Of a DNA stretch of 64,000 bases, positions 34,801 through 46,800 are shown one piece after another. The notes beneath the pieces were generated by a model. The model searched no databases. It saw only the letters and a program-made list of their open reading frames with translations, and was not told the DNA's origin. The stretch is taken from positions 57,194 to 121,193 of the forward strand of contig CAJNDS010000512.1 in NCBI GenBank assembly GCA_905221605.1. Reading direction: 5' to 3'. Source of the stretch: Symbiodinium natans. Lineage: Eukaryota > Sar > Dinophyceae > Suessiales > Symbiodiniaceae. Every line of letters starts with the position of its first letter. Position 1 is the stretch's first letter. The position numbers and the translations under genes were made by a program.

Positions 34801-37800
34801 AGTCACCTAGCAGCCCTTAACCCAGGACCCTAAACCCTGAACTTTGGATCCCCAAGAAGCGCCTATACAGCCTTCCATAACTTAATAACCCTGCAAAAAA
34901 GCGCCAAGACACCAGAGGACCCTCTCAACAGAAGGCGGCCGCAAGGACCCAGAGTCGCAGGAGCTTCGAATAGGGGGCTGAGTAACGGGGTTCTTTTGGA
35001 GGGGTTCTAGGAATTTAGGGTGAAAAGGGTTTAGGTGGGCTGAAAAGAAAAGGTTTGCATGGTGGAGTGTGCCGGCAAGAGGTTTCTCCACCCCCCCCCC
35101 CCCCCCAAAAAAAAAAGTGCGGTGGTGAAGTGCAGACAGTCACGATGGTTCGACTCTGGTTTGATTACGTCGGGCTGCCTCAAATGCCGAGGACTCCGGC
35201 CCTCACTCGCCAAGGGGGGGAAAGCAGCGGTCTCTACACTACAGGCGCTTCCTTGTGGAACTTCGGAGCTAGGTTGCGCTCGTATGAATGCCAAACTTGA
35301 CCTTGAACCCTGGGCTGCGGAAGGTTGGCAGTTACAGGTTTTCGGGCTTGACGCTCTGAGGTGCCCGAGGCAATCTGCACCCTAGCCGATCGAACAAGAT
35401 GCTCCCGAGACTCATTAGCTCTTCGTAGGAAGTTCGGGGTATCAAGACGGGAACATGAGGTAGTTACTTGTACAAACAGTTCTTGCTCAGAACGCAGCCC
35501 CGGAAGAGGTTGATTGATCTCTGTGTGTGTGTATACATATATAAATGGTCACCCCCCAGGTTTTTCTTTGTCCCTATAAAAACCCTCGTAAATATCGATT
35601 AACGTGCCATGCTGGCTATGTCAGGCGATGTCCTGTTTTTGCACGTCTAATCGTATGTGAGAAAACCTGTAAATAGTGAAAAACGTGTGTGGTTAGCACT
35701 ACTTGCACATCATCACCTAAAAAAGCACCGAAAAAAGCATGCGAAAATGCAATTTAGTGAACATGTGTGTGAATTATTTGCATAGGACGGGCCTATAAAC
35801 ACAGAATTGTATGCAAAAAAAACATATTCTTTTTTGGAGAATGTGCTAAAAATCCAAAATTCAAAAACTCAAAACCATGGAGCCGGGAGGCAGCCTTTTT
35901 TGGATTTGTTGTTTTTTTCTTTAGTTTTCTGGGAAAAATGAAAACCATGTTTTTTTGGATTTTACTTGTTCCTGGCCTCAAAAACCAAAACAACACATGG
36001 TTTTTTGGATTTTGACTCAAAATCCCCAAAAAAACCTTTTGTTTTTTCGGACTTCAGGTGCTCCTGGCCTCAGAGACAAAAAAACACATGATTCTTTGGA
36101 TTTTCATTCAGAATTCAAAAAAGAAATCGTGTTTTTTTGATTTTCAACCCCCCGGAGAGTAAAATCTAAAATAACACAAGGTTTTTTTTTCCAAAAAAAA
36201 CACAAAAAAAACCTCGAGAAAACCAAAAAAAAATGGCGGCCTCCCGGCTCCATGGTTTTGAATTTTTGATTTTTTTTTAGTTTTTCGAAGCAAATTTTGC
36301 AAACATTGCTTTCCTTGTATAAAGAACGTGTATTGTCATAAGGTGTCTTCTAATGTGATTGCCTTGCACACATACAGAGAAAAACACACAAACACACCCA
36401 CCATTTCGTTTTAATTTCAAGTCAGCCTATTCGGTATTTAGGGCGTGGCGTTAACATGTAAAGTTCCATTAGATTTATTTGCGAATGAGGCTTAGAAGAG
36501 GATGTCTTGGGATGTGGCGTCTTTCAAAAAGGTAATATTAAAAGAAGAAGGTTTAAGAGAGGGTTTCTTAGGGTGTGTTCCTGAGGATGTGGACCTGCAA
36601 TTCAAACGTCTCATTAGAATTACATTTCATTACGAAGCGGGGCCAGAGGAGAAGTTCACAGGGTGCGGTCGGTAAAATAGAATTCCAGAGAGGTAATAAC
36701 GAATGAGGCTTGGAAGGGCGTGGCCTCTTAATATGTTTTTTGTTTTACTTGGTTTGTTTTTACGAACGAAGCTGTGGCTTTATCATACACAAGTCGATTG
36801 ACATGTCATGAAGAGGCCCCAGAAGAGGATTTCATAGGGGGTGGCCGTTAAATGTAGAATTCTGGGTACATGCAAACACGAATGGGGGCTGACAAGATGT
36901 TATCTTAGGGTGTGGCCTTTAATATTCTGTCCAAAGAGGTGTCGCCTCTTAACTTAAAAATTCAATTTAAGTGGAATTACAAACGAGCCCAGATGAGGAT
37001 TTCTTAGGGTGCGGTGTTTTAATACAAACCTCGAATTGCATTTCATTACGAAGCGAGGCCAGGGAGAATTTCATGGGGTGTGGTCTGCAAAATACAATTC
37101 GGGTATTAACCAATGAGGCTTAGCAGAGGATGTCTTGGGGCGGGGCCTCTTAACTTGTTTGTGTTACTTGGGTTTAAGTACGAACGAAGCTGTGGCTTTA
37201 TCATACGCAAGTCTATCGATTTCATATGGTGTGTGGCTGTTGCATATGGAATTGTAAGTGCATTTCAATACGAGTGGGGGCTCAGAAGATGACATAAAGT
37301 TCTGTCCAAAAGTTACATATGAACCTGGCCTAGATCAGAACTTCTTAGGGTGTGGGCTTCTTACCCTAGAATTAGAAACTGTATATGAGATTCTGTTACG
37401 AACAGGCCCCAGAATGGTGTGGCTTTTTCATACAAGCATCCAGGCAAATCGAAATGAAGTCTAATTACAAACGAAGGTCTAATGAGGACTTCTTGGGGTG
37501 TGGCTTTATAAGACAGACTTCGAATTAATCTTCACTACAAATAGGGGCCAAAAAGGGATTTCATAGGGCGTGGTCTGCAATATAAAATTCTAACTCGGTT
37601 TCATTGCGAGGAGGATGTCCTGGAGTTAGCCTCTTAATATACACTTGCTTTACTTGGGTTTAATTACGAACGAAGCCCAGAAGAGGAATTCTTAGGGTGT
37701 GGGTTTACAATACCAAATCAAATTACGTTTCATTACGAATGGGGCCAGAGGAGGGTTTCATAGGGTGTGGGAAAAACAAAAAATTCTAAATAGGCATTAA

Positions 37801-40800
37801 CCAATGAGGCTTAGAAGAGGATGTCTTGGGGCTGGGCCTCTTAATTTGTTTGTTAACTTGGGTTAATTACGAACGAAGCTGTGGCTTTATCATACACAAG
37901 TCTATTGACATGTCATTAAGAGGCCCCAGAAGAGGATTTCATAGGGTGTGGCCTTTAAGTATAGAATTCTTTTCGGAGGGTGTGGGCTTCTTTCTCGAAG
38001 CAGTTTTTCAATAAACTAGGAAGGAAGCCCAGATGAGGATTTCTGAGGCTGTAGCCTCTGCATATAAAGTTCTTGTGAGATTCCCCAGAAGAGGATTTCA
38101 TAGGGTGCGGCTTTTAATTGGCAAATTGGATTTCTAAATAAATTGTACTACGAATGAGGCCAGAGGATTTCTCAGAAAGTGTGGCCGTTTAATATGAATT
38201 CCGAATTGGGTTGAAATCTCGCCTTGATGTGCCCGCAAGGCCTTCCGACCTAGATCATGGGGGGTGAGCTATATATATATATATATATATATGTAAACTC
38301 TGACAAAGCGCAACCGGCCAACCCTCAAGAACGTTGGGCTTCGAACACAAACTTGCAACCAAAAACCCCTAAACCCACCCCTTCAGCGTAGATCCCCCCA
38401 AACCTAGGCACCCATAAACCTCACTCCCTGTGCAGTTGCGGCTGCGGGCAGAGAATGCCTCGCTGAATGAGCTGAATGAGCTGGCTGCGGCGGCGGATGA
38501 CACAGAGAGTGAGGAGGTTTCTCGAGTTCCTTAAACGCCCCCAAATAAAGAGCCCTGGCCCCTAAACTGAAACCCAACAAAAGAAGGCCCAACGAATCCC
38601 CTTGACCCTGACGTCCTCAACCCTAGCCACCCTAGCCCCGAAGCCATGCAAGGGATTTGGAGTTTTGGTAGATCGGTGGCGGAAAGGTTCCCTCAGATGT
38701 GCGACCTCAGCATTGCTGGGTAGTGCACTTGTGCACGTAGTGACAATAGCACTAGGAGCTTCTCTTTGATTTCGATTCCGTTTGCTCGCGTAAGCCCGCC
38801 GCTGCTGAAGCAACGAGGCCCGAGTTTTGTGCGGCAGCTGAAAGTTCACTTAGGAGTAGCAAGCAGCCATGGGAAAGAAGGGCCTCGCTAACTTCGTTGA
38901 CCGGGGCCTTCATAGGACCCTTGCTGAAGACTTGGATGCGCGCATGCGAGAGGCCATTATCCAGGAGGTCTATTCCATGAGCCCCTTGCAGTTGGTGCGC
39001 GACGCCCGTGCGCGACAACTTTGAGCATGTCGCGGAAATCTACCGTCTTCGAGGCTTCCGGGGCTGTGAAGAGGCCGAGCTGACTCATGTGGAGCTCAGC
39101 TCATGGGCTTTGTCCTGGATCGATTGGGGGCCGAACAGCTGGCACTCAGCGTCCTACTGCGTGGAGACCTCATCCAGGCCCTGGCGGGTCATCGTGACGA
39201 AGAAGGGCAAAATCAGCGGTGTCTTTCCTGTTGTGGATCCAGATAGTGCAGCAGGTGCGGCGCATGGAAAGTCTCGCCGAGAGGATGGCTCGGCTGCCCA
39301 CGCGACCAGCCTGCCAAGGCTGCTCGCAACGTAGAGAGGACAGACAAGGCTTCAAGAAACTGGTCCGTGCCATGCAGGATGCTGCCGTTCATGTGGTGGC
39401 ATTCCTGGCTTCAGGGTGCCCGTCCCGGAAAGTCTCGGAGACGCGCCGTTGGCTGCAGGAGCTTTGTTGGGAGGACCTTCCAGATTTGAACAGAGACCTG
39501 GAGTGGGACTCCTCCGAAAGCTGGGGTCCTGGGCCAAACAGGCTTGTGCGTCACTTCGCACCCATTGCGGCGTTCAGGAGCTGGTGCTGCCAGTAGAGAA
39601 GGTAGGCTTCACCCACGACTCAATCTCCACTGCTTTCAGACGAGCACCGCTGCCGGAAGGGTGCCTGGTAGAAGACCTCCGATGGGGAGGGCAAATCCTC
39701 TGCAGCACCAGGACCTTGCCATCGATGCTGTGTGCCACAAGGGCCGCATCCCGTCGCTGAACAGCCGGCGCCTATGGGCGTTGAAACAGCACAAGACACT
39801 GCATGCTAAGTCGGATGTGCGCGTTCGCGTGCTCGCCTTCAGGGGGTCGTTTTGGGCTCTAGCCTCTTGAAACGGGTGGGCCCCCCCCCTCTCCCACCCT
39901 CCCTCGTCCTGCCCTGCCTACCCGGCCGAGCCTTGAGTCCTTGGGTTGCACCTTCGTCGCTGCCCCCCCTCGCGGACGCGTGCTTGCATGGTCGCATGAC
40001 ATGTCTCGTGTTCTTTAGAGTAGGGTCACTTTGTCGCACGTTCGCACTTCACGTCGTTGTCTGGGTTTATTTGTTTTGCTGGGTTCGTTGACTTTTGGGC
40101 GCAGGACGTTCTGTAATTCCCGCTCCTGCAGTGATTTCAGCTTTTGCTTTGCTTAACCTTCAATTTCTACCGTGGCTTTTGCCTCCGGGCGCTTTGAGCC
40201 TTTGGGCTTAGTTTGCTTGCCTACGGGCCTTCTTTGCAAGGGTTTGGGCATGTCGCACCTTGTGGGCGATGGAGATGTTGACACTTTCGCTAGCTTGGTG
40301 GAGGCGTTACGACGCATTGATGCCATTTGGGCACTTGAGCCGCTGCGTAAGGAAGGTGTCAAGTCTGCTAGGCACCTGGAACACTTGTCCAGGCCCGAGC
40401 TTCGGCGCTTGCTGGGGCATGAGGCCTCTGATAGGTTTTTCGCTCCGCCAAAAGTAGCCCGAAGCAAAAACAGGGCTGATCTTCCCGACGTTCACCCCTA
40501 TGCCAGAGGTTCACTGCAGCGCCTGGGGGTTGTGCAGCATGGCCCAGGGCAGGTCGCAGCAGTCAATTGGGCACAGGCGGACGAGAGGTTTATGCGCGAT
40601 AGGTTCGCATCCACGTCACACAAGCCCCGAGAGTCGCGCTGGTCCACCTGGACCAAGTTATGCAGAGTCCGGGGGATTGACCCCGTGCCGGTCACTGAGG
40701 AAACGATTTTCAAGATTGGTGCCGCCCTCAAAGAAGGCCGTTATCGGTCCGCAGCGCAGTACTTCAGCATCGCCAAGTCGCAGCACCGTGAGCTTGGCTT

Positions 40801-43800
40801 TCCTTGGTCAGCAGACCTCGACCTTGCTGTGTCGCAAGCCGTTCGCAGCGTCACCAGGGGCATGGGGCCGGCACGCCTCAAGCATGACTTCGTCTTGGAG
40901 AACGCCCCGGCGGACTTTGGCGCCCAGCTTCACTTGGCTTACGACATCCTTAAGGTTCCGCCCGAACAAAGGTTCGCCAGCCCCGAGGGCGTGGTCGTGT
41001 CAGCATGCTGGTTTATGCTCCGTGGAATAGAGCTGGCCAACGTTCGCTGCGCAGATGTTACTTTTCGCAGGGACGAACGCTCTGTTCGCATCCGCCTTCC
41101 GGTCTCCAAAACCGACACAGAGGCCAAAGGCTGCGAAAGGTCGCACTCGTGCTTCTGTCGCCCGAGGCATGCCCCAGGTTGTGCTAGTTCGCAGGATGCA
41201 GCTACAATGTTCACACCGCTCCAGAAGTGTCAGTGCCAAGCAGGCCGCCAACCTTTGTGCGTCTTCCATGCGATGCTGTCTCAGTCGATTTCGTTGCGGA
41301 GACAAGGTTCGTGGCAGCCCGAGTCCCCTTTCTTCCCAAGCCCCGATGCTTCGGTGCCGAGCAAGCGAATGGTCGCACGGCTCGCCCAGGCAGCAGCACT
41401 CGTGCTCATGCGTGCACAGTTCACTGACTGGCCATTGGAGTCGGTTGTTGATTGGGCTCAGCATTCTTTTAGGGTCGCAGGCGCCCAGTTCTTCGCACGT
41501 GGAGGCGTCCAGTTGGGGCAGATCCAACTCGTGGGTCGCTGGGGATCCATGTCTATCCTTCGCTATGTCCAGGACGCCATGGTCCAGATCCCGAGTGCTA
41601 GCTCTGATCGTATCGAGCAGTACTTGTCCGGTGGTTTGCCTGGATCTTTTGCTAGTTCGCAGTTGCAGAATTTGGTCCGCGACATGGTTGCGCAGTGTGT
41701 TCAGGGCCAAGGCGCCTTGGTGCATAACATTAGGTCGAAGTTGGCTCATAAGCCTGCGCTGGCAGAATCCAGCGTGCCGTCTGAGTTGTGGGTTTCGCAG
41801 TGCGGCAAGTGGAAATATGGCATGTCTTCCTCCTTTCGTAATGCCACTCTGTTGCCAGGATTTTCGCAGTGCACTGTTTGTTTCCCCGAGTCAGCCACAT
41901 TGGCATCAGCAGCATCTGCAGCTCGAGAAGAAGGAGAGTCAGGCACGGACAGCAGCTCTTCTTGAAAGCCTCATGGCGACCGCGATGCCCGACCTTCAGG
42001 CGCAGGCGCTGGCGGCGGGCCTTGACAAGAATGTGCTGGCTCACCTGGTCGCTTCGGGCATAGTGACGTCGGGCGCCTTCTTTCATGCCTTCTCAGAAAG
42101 GTCGCGCGTTCCCAAGTTTTTGGAGGTCTTCGCCGCCGGGGTCGAGATCAATGGGGCTACAGCCAAGCTGGACGATACTGGGCTCATGGTCGCAGAGTCG
42201 GTCATGAACCACCTTATCGACGAGTTCACGGTGGCACGGCAAGCGCTTTTGGCGCCCGCGAATACAGGCCTTGCAGCCCCCGCTGCCTCCTCAGCGTCCG
42301 ACACATCGAAGGTTCCGAAGCACTTGCCAGCTGACTACTGGTCGCAGTTCATCAAGGACTACCAGAAGGACATGATTGGGGGCCAAGTTCGCCAATTTCC
42401 AAAACACCTCTTGGTAGGAGCCGAGGAAACGCTAGCTAGGCTCGTTCACGAAAAAAACACCTCTACCCACAAGCCCTTGAAACTGGGGGAGATCCCTAGC
42501 CAACGCCAGTTCACGGCGAGTGGCGCAGTGAACCCCTACCGCATGAAGGACGACCCATCTGCAAAGATGGTAGTTCGCGAGGACGGGCAGTGGGAGAAGA
42601 TCACGACCAAGTTTCCAGAGCCGCAAAGAATGACTACATTCCTGGACGCGATCGAGGCGGCCAAGTACGCGTTGTTGTTCGCAAGGTGGGGCCCGGAGCT
42701 GGCGCTGGAAGAGTGGTTCACATGGTGGAGCAACCTTGTTCGCGACCACCCAGGCAAGTTTCCGCACCTTCGCCAGTTGTGGGTTAAATGCCACTGGGAG
42801 TTGTGCATGAAACTCCGTGAGGGTCTCGCTTTCGGGGTTGCTGCAAAACAGGTTCGTGCCGAAACCAACGTCCAAGAGGCATTGTCACGATTTCTTCCCC
42901 CGGACAACCCTAAAGGCAAAGGGAAAGAGAAGGGCAAAGAAGTCGCGCATCGCCTGTGGTCGCCGTACCCGCCTCAGTCCAAAGGCAAAGGAAAGTTTGC
43001 AAACCAGTGGAGCGCCGCCGCGGGGCAACCGCAGCAAACACAGGCTCAGTCGTTTCCCAATGTCCAGTGCAGGTTGTTCGCCCAAGGATATTGCAAGTTC
43101 GGCGCGCAGTGCAAGTTCGCGCACGGACAGCAGAGCCCGCCAGCCTTGGGGCCACACACACCCGCTGTGCCGGTGCCTCCCAACCCCCCGCAGAGGGGCT
43201 AGGGACAGCACGGGGCGCCTACATCGCCGCAGCAGGCGTTACCCGGCCACATTGGCGGCCACTTTGCACAACCTACGAAATCCACTCAAGTTGAGTTCCC
43301 GTTTCCGCCTGAGCCACCGACCTTGCAGAAGCCAGTCGCGAGTCCCGGCCCCCCCACCCCTAAGCGCCCGTCCGTAGTCCCGGTTCCCCCTCCGCCAGCC
43401 GGCGCCCCAACCCTTAGTTCGGACGGAGCGCCTAGTCCCGGTTTAAAGACCCAGCAACAGCGCGCAGCAGCCGCCTCAACCCTAGTCCCCAACCCGCCCG
43501 GTTGCGGTTTTACCCAGACCCCTAGTCCGGTCGTTGGGCTTGGTAGGGTTGAACCCCAGACGTTCCCACAGGAAATGTGTAAGGTGCCACAAGTCCGCCC
43601 ACTTCTAGTGCTCAGCTTTTTCGACGGTATTGGCACAGCGTTCGAGGCTCTGCGCCAGCTAGGTATGGAGCCGCTCATCTCGTGGTCGTTCGAAACAGAC
43701 CCTGACTGCACCAAGGTCTGTGGAGAAAGACACCCAACCGTGCAGCACATGGGCGACGCACTGTGCATCAGCCCGCACGCAGCGGCCTCCCGATTGGCAG

Positions 43801-46800
43801 CGCTCGCCCCAGAATCCTCCGTTGTGTTGGTGACCGCAGCCCCACCGTGTCCGGACTTCAGTAGCATCAAGGGAGACAATGCCCTGGGACCAGCAGGGCC
43901 CGAAGGACAAAAATTTGTTAAGTGGGCGAAGTGGCTTCAAGAGTTCAAACAGGTTGCTCCTTTTCAGGTTGTTTCCTTGGTTGAGAACGTAGTAATGCAG
44001 CACGAGTCGCAGACACAGGTGGAGCAGATCTTGGGCATGAGAGGCTTCGTGTGCGACGCGGCCTCGTGGGGTGTGGTGTCTAGGCCACGTTTGTGGTGGA
44101 CGGACGCCTTTCAGCCGCCAGAGCCTAGCCAAGATAGGCCACTGCCACTGTTCGCAGGCATTGCTCGTTGGAAGCGGTTTAACAGGAATTGGCAGCTCCT
44201 CCCTTCGAGCCCACTGTTTCCTAAACAGTCTGCAGCTTCGTGTCCCACAGGTACACTTCACCCCGAGATAGTTGCAGGCCGCGCTCTCTTTCCTTGCCTC
44301 ACTACACCAGCTCCGGGCCCGCAAGGTCGCCTTCCACCAAAGAAGAAGAGACGAGCCGAGAGCCCGGGCACCGAGGCCAGATGGCGGCAAGACGCACAGC
44401 AGTACCCGCCTTGGCAGTACCGCCGCACAGCTCTAGTCAGAGTCGCAGGGGTGGATGCCCCTCCGGACGCAGCCACGCGTGAGTGGTTGCACGGCTTCCC
44501 TCCGGGATACACTGCCAGCGTTGACGCCAAGACTAGGTGCAAACAGCTAGGTAACTCTTGGCACCTCCCAGTGTCCAGGTTCCTGTTGTACCTGCTGCTG
44601 TTGCAGTCCCAGGTAGCCCGAGCAGCCTCGTCCCCGACCGAACAGTGGTACTGTCGCCTACCGGACCCCACATCACAGCTTCGATGGCACCCGGACGGGT
44701 CGCGCCCGTTGCTCCGTGCTTTTTCGTTCTGGACACGTGCCTCCCTGCAATGGGACCCGCGGGAACCTCCATCACACACTTTGCAGGGCCCGCCCGACAG
44801 CGTGCAAGAACACCTGGCGTGGGCCTTAAAGTTGCAGTGTTCAGACCTGTTTCCGCTTCGCCTCAACTCGTGTCTCGAATGGGCATTTCAGGCTCAGGAA
44901 ACAATGGCTGCGAAACTCCCTCTCTGGAGGCAGACCGTGTGCGACGACCTGAAGTCCTTGGTCGCAGAGCTGGAGGAGCAACAGGACACTTGGCTTCAGA
45001 GCTCGCCCGAGCATGTTCGGAAGGTGTATATGCAAGGCACAGGTAAGGTCAAATTCCAGTTGCTGGCGTTTGCTTGGTTGCTTTCGCAAGGCGGCTTCCC
45101 GGCCTGGGAAGCCCTTGTCTCCGACTTGTACTGGGGTTTCCCATTGCTGGGCCCGCTTCCTCAAGGTGCGCAGTGGGACACAAGGTCAGACTCGAAGTAT
45201 TCTCGCCCCCTCTCAAAAGCAGAGTTCGCTTACAAAAATAGGGCTCACTTGTGCGAGAGTGCGCCCGCTCTGAGGCCCGCAGAGCACACCGAAACCATGC
45301 TCGCCGAGTTGCAAAAAAAAAGGGACTTAGGGACTTAGGTAGGGTTGAGGGCCCGTTCGACGTCAACGACCTTCTGGTAGGGAAGTTGCCGCAAGACATT
45401 AGGGTCGCACGGGCGTTCCCGATCGTCCAAGAATCGGAAGGGACTACCAAGGTCCGCAGAGGAGACGACTGGCTCCGCAGTTCACACAATGAGTGCGTGT
45501 GGGTGCAAGACACGCCGCCATATGCTGGTGCCCCTACCGTCGCATCTTTGGTCAGGAGGGCTTCGCGCAAGGAGGTGCCAGCAACGTCCGCAACGGACCA
45601 TGAGTACGCGTACCGCATGTTTCCCGTCCGCAACCCGCGTGAGTGCGGAGTCCTCCTTCCTTGCCAAAAGGAGCAGGCCCTGTGGCTGCACCTTGCACTT
45701 CCATTCGGGTCTACTGGCTCGGTGTGGAGTTACGTTAGAATCGCAGATGCCTTGACTTTCGTGGCACTCACACTACTGATGCTCCCTACTGCCCATTACG
45801 TGGACGACTTCTTTCAGGTCGAGCCAACCTCAGTAGCCGAGTCAGGCTTTCAAGCGTTCCAACAGCTCAGCAGGCTGTTAGGTCTGCGAATGAAAGAATC
45901 GAAAGCTAAGCCGCCTTCGCAAGACCAGACACTTCTGGGAGTTAGGTGGCAGGTTTGCCCGCCTTTTCTCTTGGCTAGCCCGGGAGCACAACGCATTGCA
46001 AAGTTGTGTTCGCGCATTGCAGCCATCTTGCAGGCAGACACATGTTCGGTTGCCGAGGCGTCTAAACTTGCTGGTAAGTTGGGGTTCGTGACTTCTTGGG
46101 TTTTCGGTTCAGTTGGCAAGGTCCTCCTCAAGCCACTGCATCGGCTTCAGCACGCTCACAGTGCGAATCACAATAAGTTGTCTGCGCCGCTTCGCAGGTC
46201 ACTTGAGCTTTTGTTACAGCTTCTACCCCAGCTTCGACCAGTCCGCATCCCCTTGCAGCTTTCAGCCCAGGGGCTCAAGTTCGCCATTGTGTATGCTGAT
46301 GCATTCATCAACCTAGGTGGCATTTCGAGGTGCGCAAATAGATGGCTGGCAGACTCCCCGCCGCTAGAGGTCCTAAGAGACTCTTCCAACGGCATAGGAG
46401 TGTGCGTGATCACGCAGAGACGTCGGTTCGCTTTTCGCACTGAGGTACCGACCCACGTGTTGGCTAAGGCAGCATCCACTAAGGCTTTCATCTTTTGGCT
46501 GGAGGCAGTTGCACAATTGCTGGCGCTTGCGGCCCTGTACGAGGATAACCCTGACTTTGTGGTTTGCTTTGTAGACAACACGGCCGCGGAGCACGCGCTC
46601 AATAAAGGCCACACCAAAGACCCCGCGTTCGCATGGTTGATAGGAGCCTTTTGGGTCTGGGCCGCTGAGGCAGGATGCCTGCCGATGTTCCATCGAGTAA
46701 CATCCGCAGCTAATCTGGCAGACGGCATATCACGTGGCGACTTGTCGCTCATGGAATCCTGCCAGTTCGCTCTGTGTGAGTACAAGCTCGACGATGTTTG

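Noticed and set aside
41055-41972. Long open frame overlapping the recombinase in another frame, upstream of the Gag start
   Set aside because: Its residues show no domain, while the overlapping frame carries the complete recombinase active site. It is a shadow.
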